DNA from: Brucella anthropi ATCC 49188
GTDB taxonomy: Bacteria > Pseudomonadota > Alphaproteobacteria > Rhizobiales > Rhizobiaceae
Assembly (NCBI RefSeq): GCF_000017405.1
Contig: NC_009668.1
Coordinates: 1,452,001 to 1,516,000 of the forward strand
DNA: 64,000 bases
Direction of reading: 5' to 3'
The position numbers were made by a program, and so were the translations under genes. Below are positions 1-10,400 of this stretch, one piece after another; within the stretch, counting starts at the first letter, position 1; each line of letters opens with the position of its first letter. The notes beneath the pieces were generated by a model. That model ran no database searches. It was not told the DNA's origin and worked only from the letters and a program-made list of their open reading frames with translations.

Positions 1-1496
1 TTCTTGATCGCACGAACGTAATCAAGGGCTACGGCCAGTGCCTTGTCGGACGTCTTCTTGCCGAGGATCACTTCCACCAGCATCATCTTGTCGACAGGCG
101 AGAAGAAGTGGATGCCGATGAAGTTCTTCGGACGCTTAGAGACTTTCGCAAGACCAGTGATCGGCAGGGTCGAGGTGTTGGAAGCAAAGACTGCGGAAGT
201 CTTGAGCACTTCCTCGGCCTTCTCAGTCGCAACACGCTTGACTTCGCGGTCCTCGAACACGGCTTCGATCACCAGATCGGCACCTTCGAGAAGCGCATAA
301 TCAGGCGTTGCGGTGATGAGCGACAGGAGCTTTTCCTTGTCTGCTTCCGTCGCGCGGCCCTTCTGCATTTCCTTGGCGATGAGGTCAGCCGTATGCGCCT
401 TGCCCTTGTCGGCAGACTCCTGATCGCGGTCGATCAGCACAACCGGGATGCCTGCCTTGGCCGTCACATAGGCGATGCCTGCACCCATGAAGCCAGCGCC
501 GATAACGCCGATCTTCTTGAGCTTGGTCGGCTTTTCATCGACCGGACGGCGTGCGCCCTTGTTCAATTCCTGCAGCGACACGAAGAGCGAACGGATCATC
601 ATGCCCGCTTCGGTCGTCTGGAGAATTTCGGTGAAATAGCGCTGCTCGATCTTGAGGCCGGTATCGAACGGCACCAGCAGGCCTTCATAAACCGACTTCA
701 GAATGGCAAGCGCTGCCGGATAATTGCCGGATGTTTCGCGACGCAGGATTGCCGTTGCGGCAGGCCAGAGATTCGCACCGGCAGCCGAATAGATCGCGCC
801 ACCCGGCAGTTTGAAGCCTTTTTCATCCCATGGCTGAACCGGCTTGAGACCGCCCTTGATGAGCTTCTTTGCGGTTTCGACCAGCTTCTTGGCCGGAGCA
901 ATCTCGGTGACGAGACCCATTGCCTTGGCGCGCTGCGCGGTCAGGCTGGAGCCGGTCGTCATCATCTGGAGCGCATCCTGCTGATTGGCAAGGCGCGGAA
1001 CGCGCTGCGTGCCGCCAGCGCCCGGAAACAGACCGACTTTCACTTCCGGCAGAGCCATCTTCACGCCCGGTGCATCCGACACCACCCGTGCATGGCAAGC
1101 GAGCGACATTTCAAATGCGCCGCCCATGCAGGTGCCGTTGATAGCCGAAACCCAAGGCTTGCCGCAAGTTTCAAGCTTGCGGAAAAGACCGCTCATCTTG
1201 CCGACATTGTCGAACAGGGTCTGGACCGCGCCCTGCGGGTCTTTGGCCTTCTGCTTCTGGAATTCCTTGAACATGCCTTCCAGCATGGTCAGGTCCGCGC
1301 CGCCAGAGAAGCTGTCCTTACCTGACGTAATAACAACGCCCTTGATCTTATCATCGGCAGTCACCGCGTCGATGATGGAATTCAGTTCCTGCATCGCCTC
1401 GACGGTGAAGACATTCATCGACTTTTCAGGCATGTCCCAGGTGACGAGAGCAATGCCATCGGCGTCGGTTTCAACTTTGAAATTTACATAAGCCAT
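1..1496 (-). CDS. FadJ/FadB-type multifunctional enoyl-CoA hydratase / 3-hydroxyacyl-CoA dehydrogenase (3' end beyond left edge)
   Basis: Reading leftward from the ATG at 1496 (MAYVNFKVETDADG) the frame stays open to the window edge, giving about 498 residues. The first ~190 residues are a crotonase fold: an oxyanion-hole stretch reads SGGADLTML, and NGTCMGGAFE and PGAGGTQR are typical of enoyl-CoA hydratase. From about residue 330 an NAD-binding Rossmann segment follows (KKIGVIGAGFMGAGIAYVTA), then the dehydrogenase signature with NTSTLPITGLA and HFFSPV. The order hydratase then dehydrogenase is that of the alpha subunit of the beta-oxidation complex (FadJ/FadB), which hydrates enoyl-CoA and oxidises the 3-hydroxyacyl-CoA. 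It is the last visible gene of an operon behind a thiolase (20 bp gap) and an acyl-CoA dehydrogenase. The C-terminal dehydrogenase domain lies outside the window. Confidence 0.93.
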   Translation of the reverse strand, partial: MAYVNFKVETDADGIALVTWDMPEKSMNVFTVEAMQELNSIIDAVTADDKIKGVVITSGKDSFSGGADLTMLEGMFKEFQKQKAKDPQGAVQTLFDNVGKMSGLFRKLETCGKPWVSAINGTCMGGAFEMSLACHARVVSDAPGVKMALPEVKVGLFPGAGGTQRVPRLANQQDALQMMTTGSSLTAQRAKAMGLVTEIAPAKKLVETAKKLIKGGLKPVQPWDEKGFKLPGGAIYSAAGANLWPAATAILRRETSGNYPAALAILKSVYEGLLVPFDTGLKIEQRYFTEILQTTEAGMMIRSLFVSLQELNKGARRPVDEKPTKLKKIGVIGAGFMGAGIAYVTAKAGIPVVLIDRDQESADKGKAHTADLIAKEMQKGRATEADKEKLLSLITATPDYALLEGADLVIEAVFEDREVKRVATEKAEEVLKTSAVFASNTSTLPITGLAKVSKRPKNFIGIHFFSPVDKMMLVEVILGKKTSDKALAVALDYVRAIK

Positions 1497-1515
1497 TCGT
1501 AAAACCTCCCTCGCC

Positions 1516-2724
1516 TTAAACGCGCTCGATGATTGTCGCCGTGCCCATGCCGGCACCGATGCACAAGGTCACCAGTGCGGTGTTGAGATCGCGGCGTTCC
1601 AGTTCATCCAGCACCGTACCGAGGATCATAGCGCCGGTTGCACCGAGCGGATGGCCCATGGCAATGGCACCGCCATTGACGTTCATCTTGTCGTGCGGAA
1701 TGTCGAAGGCCTGCATGTAGCGCAGAACAACGGCCGCGAAGGCTTCGTTCAGCTCAAACAGGTCGATGTCCGAGATTTTCATCTTCGCCTGCTTGAGAAG
1801 CTTCTCCGTCACATCGACCGGACCGGTCAGCATGAGCGCCGGTTCGGAACCGATGTTGGCAAAAGCACGAATGCGCGCACGCGGCTTGATGTCGAAGGCC
1901 TTGCCAGCCTTCCTGGAGCCAACCAGAACGCCAGCCGCACCATCGACGATGCCCGACGAGTTACCGGCATGGTGGACGTGATTGACGGTTTCGATTTCCG
2001 GGTGGGCCTGAATGCCGACCGCATTGAAGCCGCCCATTTCGCCCGGCATCACAAAGGACGGATTGAGCTGGCCCAGAGCCTGCATATCGGTCGTCGGGCG
2101 CATATGCTCGTCATGATCGAGAATGGTCAGGCCATTCTGGTCCTTGATCGAAATGACCGAGTTCTTGAAATAGCCCTTTTCCCACGACTTGGCGGCACGC
2201 TTCTGGCTTTCGACGGCATAGGCATCGACGTCATCGCGGCTGAAGCCATATTTCGTGGCGATCAAGTCGGCGGAAACACCCTGCGGCATGAAATAGCCGG
2301 GGAAGCCGACCGATGGGTCCATGTACCAGGCACCGCCCGACATGCCCATGCCGACACGCGACATGCTTTCCACGCCGCCTGCAATCACCAGATCGTCGGA
2401 ACCGAAGGCGACCTTGGCTGCTGCCAGATTGACCGCATCGAGGCCCGAGGCGCAGAAACGCGAAATCTGGATGCCCGGCGCCTTGAAGTCGTAACCGGCT
2501 TCAAAAGCTGACGACCGCGGGATGACCGCACCAGCTTCACCGACCGGGTCGACGCAGCCGAAAATAATGTCATCGACCTTTGCCGTGTCGATACCGTTGC
2601 GGTCGCGCAGGGATTCCAGAACTTTCGCACCCAGACGAACGGCAGGCACTTCGTGCAGGCTGCCATCCTTCTTGCCACGTCCGCGCGGTGTGCGCACGTG
2701 ATCGTAAATATAAGCCTCAGCCAT
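1516..2724 (-). CDS. Acetyl-CoA C-acyltransferase (thiolase, FadA/FadI type)
   Basis: This 402-residue protein has normal thiolase length. The nucleophilic Cys91 is in [12 protein letters not shown]. The C-terminal signature [16 protein letters not shown] carries the catalytic His, and CIGAGMGTA near the end carries the second catalytic Cys. It cleaves 3-ketoacyl-CoA with CoA in the last step of beta-oxidation. The gene sits between an acyl-CoA dehydrogenase gene (45 bp upstream) and the multifunctional FadJ-type gene (20 bp downstream), so the three enzymes cover a full beta-oxidation cycle. Whether it acts on long chains (FadA-like) or on short or branched chains cannot be told from sequence alone. 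The start at 2724 ([15 protein letters not shown]) fits the family N-terminus. Confidence 0.95.
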   Translation of the reverse strand: MAEAYIYDHVRTPRGRGKKDGSLHEVPAVRLGAKVLESLRDRNGIDTAKVDDIIFGCVDPVGEAGAVIPRSSAFEAGYDFKAPGIQISRFCASGLDAVNLAAAKVAFGSDDLVIAGGVESMSRVGMGMSGGAWYMDPSVGFPGYFMPQGVSADLIATKYGFSRDDVDAYAVESQKRAAKSWEKGYFKNSVISIKDQNGLTILDHDEHMRPTTDMQALGQLNPSFVMPGEMGGFNAVGIQAHPEIETVNHVHHAGNSSGIVDGAAGVLVGSRKAGKAFDIKPRARIRAFANIGSEPALMLTGPVDVTEKLLKQAKMKISDIDLFELNEAFAAVVLRYMQAFDIPHDKMNVNGGAIAMGHPLGATGAMILGTVLDELERRDLNTALVTLCIGAGMGTATIIERV

Positions 2725-2769
2725 GTTGACTCCTTCCCGCTAAATTCGAAATTTAGCTCAATCCCTAAC

Positions 2770-4563
2770 TCAGAATGTGTCCGCGTTGAGCGCCATCATC
2801 GAATCCGCGCCCGACTGGATGCGTGCGAGATGTGCTGCGCTTTCCGGCATGATCCGCTCGAAATAATAGCGCGCGGTAACAAGCTTAGCTTCAAGGAACG
2901 CCTTGTTGCCTTCGCCACTGCCAAGCTTTTCTTCCGCGATCTTGGCCATGCGTGCCCACATGAAGCCGAGCGCCACCAGTCCGAAGAGATGCATATAGTC
3001 GTTGGAGGCAGCACCGGCATTATCAGGCTTGGCCATCGCATTCTGCATCAGCCACATGGTGGCGGCCTGAAGATCGTTGAGACCCTTCTTCAGATGCTTG
3101 GTGAAGAAGGAAAGCTTCTCGTTCTCGCGATTGGCTTCGCAGAAATCGCCCACTTCCTTGAAGAAGGCGGTGATTGCGCGGCCACCGTTAAGCGCCAGCT
3201 TGCGACCGACGAGATCAAGCGCCTGAATGCCGTTTGCACCTTCATAGATCATCGCGATGCGCGCATCGCGCACATACTGGCTCATGCCGTGTTCTTCGAT
3301 ATAGCCATGGCCACCGAAGACCTGCTGCGCCATGACGGCGTGTTCAAAACCCTTGTCGGTCAGAACGCCTTTCAGAACCGGCGTCAAAAGACCAACGAGA
3401 TCATCTGCTGCCTGACGTTCCGCCTCATCGCCTGCACGATGGGCGATATCGGAGTTGAGCGCCGTCCATAGGATAAGCGCACGACCAGCTTCATTGAAAG
3501 CACGGATATTCATGAGGTTGCGGCGGATATCCGGATGCACGATGATCGGATCGGCCTTCTTGTCCGGTGCCGCGGCACCCGAAAGCGCACGACCCTGAAT
3601 ACGTTCGCGCGCATAGATGGCGGCATTCTGGTATGCGGTTTCGGCAATCGAAAGGCCCTGCAAAGCCACACCAAGACGCGCTTCATTCATCATGGTGAAC
3701 ATGGCGCGCAAGCCCTTATGGGCTTCGCCGATCAAAAAACCCTTTGCCTCGTCATAATTCATGACGCAGGTGGAATTGCCGTGGATACCCATCTTTTCTT
3801 CGATGGAACCGCAGGACACGCCATTACGCTCGCCGGGATTACCGTTTTCATCAAGAATGAACTTCGGCACGATGAACAGCGAAATGCCCTTCACGCCCTC
3901 CGGCGCGCCGTCGATACGAGCCAGCACCAGATGGATGATGTTTTCGGACATGTCGTGTTCGCCAGCCGAGATGAAAATCTTCTGGCCGGAAATCTTGTAG
4001 GAACCGTCTTTTTGCGGCGCGGCGCTGGTGCGCAGCAAGCCCAGATCCGTACCGCAATGCGGCTCGGTCAGGTTCATCGTGCCGGTCCAGGTGCCTTCCA
4101 CCATCTTCGGCAGATAGGTGTCCTTCTGCTCATCGGTGCCGTGGGTCAGGATTGCGGCAATCGCACCCTGCGTCAGGCCCGGATACATGGTGAGCGCCAT
4201 ATTGGCTGACGACATATATTCGCCGACAGCCGTGTGCAGGAGATAAGGAAGCCCCTGCCCGCCATATTGCTCCGGCACGGCAAGGCCGAGCCAGCCGCCT
4301 TCGCGATAAAGGTCGTAAGCCTGCTTGTAGCCTTTCGGCGTCGTCACCGAACCATCCGAATGACGCTTGCAGCCTTCGCGATCAGCGGTCTGGTTGACCG
4401 GAAACAGGGTGCCCTCGGCGAGCTTCGCACCTTCAGACAGGATTGCCTCGACGACATCGGGCGACGCGTCGGCAAAGCCCGGCAGATTGTTGTAGCGCTG
4501 ATAATTCAGAACGTCATTGAGAACGAAATTCGTATCCTCAACTGGCGCGCGATAGCTCGGCAT
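2770..4563 (-). CDS. Acyl-CoA dehydrogenase with C-terminal extension domain
   Basis: This 597-residue flavoenzyme belongs to the long bacterial acyl-CoA dehydrogenase class. The N-terminal helical domain (to ~150), the FAD-binding beta domain ([17 protein letters not shown] near 165) and the C-terminal helical domain ([24 protein letters not shown], then [18 protein letters not shown] with the probable catalytic Glu) are all present. About 120 further residues match the extra C-terminal domain of this subfamily. It makes the trans-2-enoyl-CoA used by the downstream hydratase. It is the first gene of the beta-oxidation operon. About 230 bp upstream of the start lies a near-perfect palindrome at 4791-4814, so regulation by a MerR-type (LiuR-like) factor is likely. 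Confidence 0.94.
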   Translation of the reverse strand: MPSYRAPVEDTNFVLNDVLNYQRYNNLPGFADASPDVVEAILSEGAKLAEGTLFPVNQTADREGCKRHSDGSVTTPKGYKQAYDLYREGGWLGLAVPEQYGGQGLPYLLHTAVGEYMSSANMALTMYPGLTQGAIAAILTHGTDEQKDTYLPKMVEGTWTGTMNLTEPHCGTDLGLLRTSAAPQKDGSYKISGQKIFISAGEHDMSENIIHLVLARIDGAPEGVKGISLFIVPKFILDENGNPGERNGVSCGSIEEKMGIHGNSTCVMNYDEAKGFLIGEAHKGLRAMFTMMNEARLGVALQGLSIAETAYQNAAIYARERIQGRALSGAAAPDKKADPIIVHPDIRRNLMNIRAFNEAGRALILWTALNSDIAHRAGDEAERQAADDLVGLLTPVLKGVLTDKGFEHAVMAQQVFGGHGYIEEHGMSQYVRDARIAMIYEGANGIQALDLVGRKLALNGGRAITAFFKEVGDFCEANRENEKLSFFTKHLKKGLNDLQAATMWLMQNAMAKPDNAGAASNDYMHLFGLVALGFMWARMAKIAEEKLGSGEGNKAFLEAKLVTARYYFERIMPESAAHLARIQSGADSMMALNADTF

Positions 4564-4926
4564 AGAAATCCTCCAAATTCACCACCTGAGCCGTTCCGCG
4601 ATGGCTGGAACGAGCCCGTAACCGCGTTTCATGCCTGCATGCCACATTATAGCAAAACGTTGTGACAGCGCGCATGTTGCAACAAAAAGGGATGATTTTC
4701 TGCGAAAACAGCCATTTTTGCCGCTTTTTTGACTGACCACATCACGGAATTCGCGCTCGTCCAGTCAATTTCGGCTCGAAGCTAACCTACTTTGACGTTT
4801 CCGTAAACGTCAAAAATTACACAAGTTCGTGCGGGACGGGGAAATGTTCATGTAAAGACGCTTTTCATCCTGATAGTGGTCGAAGGGAAAGTGTGATAAG
4901 CGCCCGCAAGCAACAACAGGAGTATA
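4564..4926. other. Intergenic region between beta-oxidation operon and small gene
   Basis: These 363 bases separate divergent genes. The only structure I recognise is the palindrome at 4791-4814. An A/T-rich stretch near 4680-4730 (runs of A and T) may hold promoter elements, but no clear -35/-10 pair can be chosen by eye. No coding frame is convincing. Confidence 0.5.
4791..4814. promoter_or_regulatory. Palindromic operator, LiuR/MerR-type, upstream of the beta-oxidation operon
   Basis: Ten-base arms TTTGACGTTT and AAACGTCAAA are perfect inverted copies around the 4-base centre CCGT. The site lies between the leftward acyl-CoA dehydrogenase gene and the rightward gene at 4927. A second copy, matching on its opposite strand, lies at 21395-21418 before the nitronate monooxygenase gene. 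Palindromes of this kind are known for LiuR-type MerR regulators of branched-chain amino-acid and fatty-acid catabolism, and such a regulator gene lies at 6644-7111. The link is inference. Confidence 0.7.
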
Positions 4927-5163
4927 ATGGTGAGCGAACCTACTGTAGCGGAAGCGACAGACCGAATTTATGAATCGCTTCAGGCGGATAATGTCGACAT
5001 CGATTTACATATCGCCGCCCTGAAAGCAGCGCTTGAGCGCGCGGGCCTAAAAGAGGCTGTGTTCGATCCGGCCAAGCTGGTGCAGAACAATCGCTCCGGC
5101 AGGAAGCTCATGCAGGCATATTTTCGCCAGCATGGTGTTATGGTCAAGTTTGCGGCTTCGTGA
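4927..5163 (+). CDS. Small conserved-type hypothetical protein (78 aa)
   Basis: The frame starts at ATG 4927 after AGGAG at good spacing (CAGGAGTATA before ATG) and encodes a soluble, mostly helical 78-residue protein without signal peptide or Cys (MVSEPTVAEATDRIYESL). The second half contains LVQNNRSGRKLMQAYFRQHGV, a basic patch that could bind nucleic acid or another protein. I do not recognise a family. It is transcribed away from the beta-oxidation operon and is followed by a hairpin terminator at 5251-5272. The good ribosome-binding site and the terminator make it a real gene; its function is unknown. Confidence 0.7.
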   Translation: MVSEPTVAEATDRIYESLQADNVDIDLHIAALKAALERAGLKEAVFDPAKLVQNNRSGRKLMQAYFRQHGVMVKFAAS

Positions 5164-5250
5164 ACGGTCATTTTTGACCGGTAACGCGAGCTGAACGGTG
5201 AAAATCACGCCGATTGCGTAGACCGGATGACCACATGTGAGACATGAGAA

Positions 5251-5272
5251 AGGCGGCAATTCTGCCGCCCTT
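5251..5272. terminator. Bidirectional hairpin terminator
   Basis: GGCGGCA (5252-5258) pairs with TGCCGCC (5263-5269) around the loop ATTC, with A residues on the left and CTTCT on the right. It lies between the convergent small gene ending at 5163 and the DUF1236 gene ending at 5298, so it can serve both. Confidence 0.7.
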
Positions 5273-5297
5273 CTACTATTCATCGCCCCTTGAAGGC

Positions 5298-5810
5298 TTA
5301 CTTGACCCATACAACGCGGCGGGTCTGCGTATCGATCAGAGCCGGACGATCTTCCACATAAACATAGGAATAAGTCGGCTGCTCCGGAACAGCCACCAGC
5401 GGCACATCCTCGGGGATGACCATGCCTTCGGCTATATCTCCTTCGATGATGACCGGATCAACCGGATTGGTTTCGATGTAGGTCACGACTTCATTCGGCA
5501 CCAGCGGACCAGCATTCGGCCCTTCGGTATAATAGACGACCTGACGGTTCTGCATGGAAAGGATCACCGGTTCACCATTGACATAGATGTAACCGAAACC
5601 CGGATTGTCGGGGATCGGATGAACCGCGATTGCATCGGGGAGAACATAACCGTCACTGATTTCGCCCTCAATGACGACCGGGTCCGAAGGATTTTCGATG
5701 ACATAATCGCGTGCTGTCTGAGGCACTTCGATAAGCACTCGATCCTGCGCCAGCGCAAAACCGGAGCTGGTGAGAAACGTCGCTACGGTCAGAACAAGAG
5801 CTTTTTTCAT
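5298..5810 (-). CDS. Secreted DUF1236 protein with two tandem domains
   Basis: The start is taken at ATG 5810 (MKKALVLTVATFLTSS), preceded by a GAGG ribosome site; a longer reading from 5888 has no signal sequence at its end and no good site. A Sec signal peptide ends at about FALAQ (residue 22). The mature protein is two copies of one ~60-residue unit. Copy one runs from VIENPSDPVVIEGEI to NRQVVYY and copy two from YIETNPVDPVIIEGDI to TRRVVWVK, matching the DUF1236 pattern of small periplasmic proteins of Rhizobiales. The function of this family is unknown. The product is probably periplasmic or cell-envelope associated. The gene stands alone and ends against a shared terminator. Confidence 0.85.
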   Translation of the reverse strand: MKKALVLTVATFLTSSGFALAQDRVLIEVPQTARDYVIENPSDPVVIEGEISDGYVLPDAIAVHPIPDNPGFGYIYVNGEPVILSMQNRQVVYYTEGPNAGPLVPNEVVTYIETNPVDPVIIEGDIAEGMVIPEDVPLVAVPEQPTYSYVYVEDRPALIDTQTRRVVWVK

Positions 5811-6457
5811 TGTCAGCCTCACTTTCGCATCAGAGCGAATTCGATCTGATTGGATCAGACCGGCGCTCCATCTGTTCGTTCTGGGCACATCTTGGATGCG
5901 CCATCAGTCGCAAGGCTGGAATAACCCCGTCGATGCGTCGAGGTTCCCACTCCACGGCACACTTCATGCAACAGGCTGAAACATTCGGACCTGCCAGGCG
6001 GAGTTCGCTCCGACTTCGATCTGGCCGAGGCCGCACATTCGTGGATGCACACATATACCCAAATTAAAAAGATGACGGCGAATAATTGTGAACCGTAGTT
6101 TCATCGTCCAAAGCCGCCCCAGAGCGCACTTGGCGAGACACAAGTCGATACAAGTTTTCAGGAATCCCAGAACGAAGCCTTCCGGAAGCTTCCTTGCGGA
6201 TAATTCAGTTATCCGAAAATTACATTTCAATTTTTAGCGCTAGTTAAATTAGACAATGGAGATTGAGAAATCTTACCCAGCAAGTTGCTATTTTAAGATC
6301 GATCTAAATCCAGTTAAGATGGCTTTGTTTTCAACGAACAGGAGGTTTTAAAACTCTTTCTTATTGCTAAACGCGACCCGTTCTCGCTCTGCAAGCAACA
6401 TCTGTGTTGGTGGATTAGACCAAACACAGCATGCGGAGCAAAAACGGAGGATGCAAA

Positions 6458-6523
6458 ATGGCTTGTATATTACCGATACAGGATAGGCTATTCCGTCATT
6501 CCCCGTATGGCGTCAAGGTCTAG
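6458..6523 (+). CDS. Possible 21-residue small ORF with strong ribosome site
   Basis: ATG at 6458 follows GGAGG with 8-base spacing (ACGGAGGATGCAAA) and opens 21 codons (MACILPIQDRLF...) ending in TAG at 6521-6523. A stem-loop lies 29 bases upstream of the ATG (6402-6429). There is no gene directly downstream on the same strand, so a leader role has no obvious target. It may be a small protein, or chance. Confidence 0.25.
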   Translation: MACILPIQDRLFRHSPYGVKV

Positions 6524-6576
6524 ATTGCATTCTAAAGGCGTTGATTTTTATATATATTTTTTATTACGAGCAAATA

Positions 6577-6616
6577 GGCTGCCCTTATCTGTCCTGCCAA
6601 TCAGATAGGGGCAGCC
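6577..6616. terminator. Hairpin terminator downstream of the MerR gene
   Basis: Arms GGCTGCCCTTATCTG (6577-6591) and CAGATAGGGGCAGCC (6602-6616) pair at 14 of 15 positions around a 10-base loop. On the leftward strand A/T-rich sequence follows, as expected for the end of the MerR gene that stops at 6644. Confidence 0.7.
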
Positions 6617-6643
6617 ACATTTTCAAACTTCATACACCCGCAA

Positions 6644-7111
6644 TCAAAACGACTGTCGCCCCATTCGTGCGAGGATGGTTCGCAGCTCTTCAACCGACCG
6701 ATCCACCTCGTCCTTCTTCTTCTCAAGCTCGATCAGTTTTTTCTTGAAACGCTTGCGTAGCTTCTCCACTTCGACAGCGTCGCGGGTCTCATTTTCCCAC
6801 ACGCTGATCAACTGTCCCATCTCGCTCAGTGTGAAGCCGATGCGCCGCCCAAACAGGATAAGACGCAAGCGTGTATGGTCGTTGTAATCATAAAGCCGCG
6901 TCACGCCCGCGCGGCGTGGATTGAGCAATCCCTTGTCTTCGTAGAAGCGCAAGGCGCGCAACGTCAGGTCGAACTCCTCCGCTAGATCGCCGATCCGGTA
7001 TAGTTGACCGCCTGACTGACCTTCCTTTCGCATATTCCCGCTTGCGCCGGTTAGCAAATCCGCAATTGCTAAATCTGCGACCAGCCCTGGTGCGTTAGCC
7101 TGTTTACTCAT
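6644..7111 (-). CDS. MerR-family regulator, LiuR-like
   Basis: 155 residues: a 36-residue N-terminal extension, then a MerR winged helix (YRIGDLAEEFDLTLRALRFYEDKGLLNPRRAGVTRLYDY), a second helical part with the MerR motif GFTLSEMGQLISVWEN, and a C-terminal coiled coil rich in K and E (RFKKKLIELEKKKDEV). There is no Cys in the C-terminal half, so it is not a metal-sensing type. The family resemblance is to LiuR-like regulators of acyl-CoA metabolism, which respond to CoA esters. Its likely targets are the palindromes upstream of the acyl-CoA dehydrogenase operon (4791-4814) and the nitronate monooxygenase (21395-21418). The start could also be at the internal Met27 (MRKEGQ). A terminator follows at 6577-6616. 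Confidence 0.8.
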   Translation of the reverse strand: MSKQANAPGLVADLAIADLLTGASGNMRKEGQSGGQLYRIGDLAEEFDLTLRALRFYEDKGLLNPRRAGVTRLYDYNDHTRLRLILFGRRIGFTLSEMGQLISVWENETRDAVEVEKLRKRFKKKLIELEKKKDEVDRSVEELRTILARMGRQSF

Positions 7112-7480
7112 GTCCTACCCTGTTTCCGCCCCCGGAAACGCCCGGTCACCGCGCGATTGCGCGATGGAACCACTGTTGATGACAGCTCACATTGACATTG
7201 CTGTCAGTGCCGTAGCTTCGATTTACATTTTGCCGCCGCGGTTCACGCATCTTTCGTATTCGATAGATCCGCTTTTCATGCCGGGTCGCGTTTGACACGC
7301 TGAATTCAGCCCGCTCAACCATGGGATGCTATTCGGCATCCACGAAAGCACTCACTTAGCCGCATATATTAACGAGTTATTTACCACGTTTGTACAAATG
7401 TAAGCAGAGCAAATTCTTGCCTGTTGCGCTGGTGAAATTTGCTCCCGGCGGCCTCTATCATTAGAAAAAGTGAATTTATC
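7112..7480. other. Intergenic region between merR and podJ-like gene
   Basis: This divergent promoter region has no coding frame I trust. A short inverted repeat GTTTCCG / CGGAAAC (7122-7139, CCCC between) lies directly upstream of the MerR start; it resembles half of the LiuR-type site but the spacing is wrong. The stretch from 7365 to 7400 is A/T-rich and may contain the podJ promoter. Confidence 0.4.
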
Positions 7481-10400
7481 ATGGCAAATCCAGATATGGC
7501 GTCAGGTTCACGATCAATTATTGACGATTTGAATGCCCGCCGCGAGCGCCGAGCGTCATCACCTGCCATGGAAGAACTTAACCGCACGCTGGCGAGCCTT
7601 GAGAAACGCCTGATGGATCTGGAGCACGACAGCGCCCCGGACGTGCGTGATATTCTGCGTTCCGAACGTCACCCAGTTCGCCATCCGGACGAGACTGTAA
7701 CCGGCCTCGCCGAGATTGCCGAAAATCTCCGTCGGATGCGCGGTAGCCATGAAGAGCCGCAGCCACATTATGCCTCAAGCGCCGAGGTCAGCCGTGCCAG
7801 CCGCGAGATGACCCGCCTTCAGCGCGCCGCAAGCGAAGAAGGCTTTTCACAGCAGATGAGCGATGATTTCGAGCGTATCAACGACAGTGTACGCCTTCTC
7901 GCCGAACGCAGCAGTGAGGCAAACGCGCAGGCGCTCCGCCGCCAGCTCGAAGAGCTCAATCGCACCGTCCAGAGCCTCGCGCGCGAAGAAACACTGCATC
8001 GTCTCAACAATCGTTGGGATCGCTTCGACGCGCGTTTCGAGGCCTTCGAACAGCGCCACAACGCCGTCGATCCGGCGTTGGATGCGATAGGCTCGCGACT
8101 TGAGCAGGTGCGCGACGCCATCGGTACGTTGCCCCAGTCGAACCGCCTGAGCGCAATCGAGGATCGCATCGGCCAGCTCGCGAATTCCATCGAGGAATCG
8201 CTCAGCCCACAACACGCGTCGTCGCTCGATCAGAGCCGTCTGCAGCAGATCGATGAGCGGCTGGACGAAATCAGCCGCGCTATCATCGCCACCAGCCGCG
8301 CCCAGCGCCCGGATCAGGACAGTGCGCGCCGACTGGAGCGTATCGAAAGCCGTTTGGCAGAGCTCGCAGAACAGCTCGCCACTTCGGCAACGCAGCAGAA
8401 TTCCGACACGCTCTATCGCAAGCTCGGCGAACTTTCCTCTCGCATCGACGGTCTTTCAAGCGGCTCAGCGCTACCGGAAGGCGTCATCGACCAGCTCGCA
8501 CACCAGATTAACCTGCTTGCCAATCAGGTTGGCAAGGTCATGGAGAATCTGAACCAGTCCGACTATCACGTTGTAGAGGCACGTCTTGAAGCCATCGGCG
8601 AGAAGCTCGAAGCTGCCGAGCGCCGGGTAGAGGAGCCGCATCCTTCCGTTCTGGACAAAATCGACCGCCGCTTTGCAGAACTGACCGAGCGTCTCGACGC
8701 GCAATATGCCACGCAGCATGTCGACAACAGCGCGATCCACACTCTGGAAGGCCGCCTCGACGATCTTTCGCAGCAGATTTCACTGGGTCTGCTTCAGGCG
8801 CCGACCTATGACGGCCCTGGACTGGATGTGAAGGCAATCCGCAGCCTCGAAGATCAGATTGCAAATATCGCCCATCATCTTGCGCAGCCCGTTGCCGAGA
8901 TCGCAGAATTGAAGCCGCGTCTCGATTCCATCGAGCGCTCCATCGCCTCCAATCGCGAAACAGTGCTGGATGCAGCGCGCGAAGCTGCCGAAAGTGCTGT
9001 CGCGCGCGTTCTGCAGCATGGATCACATGGCGACAGCGTGATCGCCCGGCAACTCGCCGAAGACATGAAATCGCTCGAGGCCCTAGCGCGCAATTCCGAC
9101 GAGCGCAACGGCAAGACATTCGAGACCGTCCACGACACATTGGTCAAGATCGTTGATCGTCTGGCCAGGCTTGAGCAGGACGTGGCAGGCAAATCAGACA
9201 CGTCGGACACTGAAAAACCGGCCTTCACCAGCCCCAACGCTGGATCGCCGCGTCCGTCGGCACCGCGTTCCCCGGCTGCAGCGGCAGCGGAAGCAGCTTT
9301 TGCAACCGTCCAGAGCGAAGCCGGTCCCGCCGATATGCAGGCAGGTGACTTGACCGGGAAGTCATCGCTCTTCGGAGGTTTCGCGAAAGCTATACGCGGT
9401 CGCCGCGCCGACAAATCCGTCGGAAAGAACGACGAAACACTCGAAGCCAGCGCTTTTGACGCGACGCTTGATGCGCCAGCCTTCGAAAGCGATCTTGCGG
9501 CCATCGAGCCGATCACACGCGAAGAACCGGAGCTGGAAACGACTCCATCCCCTCGCCCTCAGGGCGAAGGCATGCCGGACCTCAATTCGATTATGAAGCG
9601 GGTGCGCGAAGAACGCCGTCAGCGCGAAGACGCTGCCGATCTGGCCCTTGCCGCCAACGGCAAGGTGGACTTCATCACGGCAGCGCGGCGCGCCGCCCAG
9701 CTTGCGGCCGCAGAATCCGAACAGCTTCAGAAGGGCGCGACCAAGCGCACCGGTAAGAAAAAGTCATCAGTCGGCGACATGATCCAGCGCCAGCGCAAGC
9801 CGATCCTGATGGCAATCGGTGCTGTGATGATCGCGATGGCTGGCCTGCAGATCGGCTCAGCTTTCCTCAACCGCGACGAGCCGGTGGAAACGGCAATCGA
9901 TACAGTACCGCCGCAGATCGACACCACTGCCACCGACAACACGCCTGCGCCAGCCGACGAAATCGCTGCAAAAATCGCGTCGGAAACGGCACCTGCGCTC
10001 GAGCCGTCCGCCCCCGCAACAGTGCCTCCGGTTACGGAGCCGCGCTCGGAGAAAGTTGCGCAGGAAGAAATCCCGGAACCAGCAAACGAGCAGCAGGCAG
10101 CGGTGGAAATACCGACAGAGGTTGAACAGCCTGCCGCAACAATCGCCAATCCGGTGAAGCCTGTTGAAACGGCGGCATCGGCCGAACCTGCCGCAAAGCC
10201 TCAGGCGGCCATTCCGCCTGTACCGGAAGAAGCCGGTCCGGCAGCGCTTCGCGAGGCTGCGGCCAAGGGCGATGCTCGTGCGCTCTTCGAGGTCGGCAAT
10301 CGCTATATGGAAGGTCGCGGCGTTGCCGCCGACTTTGCCAAGGCGGCGAAATGGTATGAGATTTCTGCAGGTCAAGGCTTTGCCCCGGCGCAATATCGTC

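Larger units (their letters stand above)
5811..6643. other. 833-bp intergenic region with a possible leader or small ORF
   Basis: No full-size gene is visible. The left half (to ~6230) has no recognisable structure. The right half is A/T-rich and contains a stem (CTGTGTTGGT 6402-6411 with ACCAAACACAG 6419-6429), a 21-codon ORF at 6458-6523 with a strong ribosome site, and the merR terminator at 6577-6616. A small RNA or leader is possible but not shown. Confidence 0.4.

Noticed and set aside
108..1325. 405-codon frame opposite the FadJ-type gene
   Set aside because: Antisense to clear crotonase and dehydrogenase motifs; no family resemblance.
7122..7139. Inverted repeat GTTTCCG/CGGAAAC before the LiuR-like gene as an autoregulatory site
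   Set aside because: It shares half-site letters with the two palindromes, but the arms are 7 bases and the ACGTTT/AAACGT spacing does not match, so it is not called an operator.
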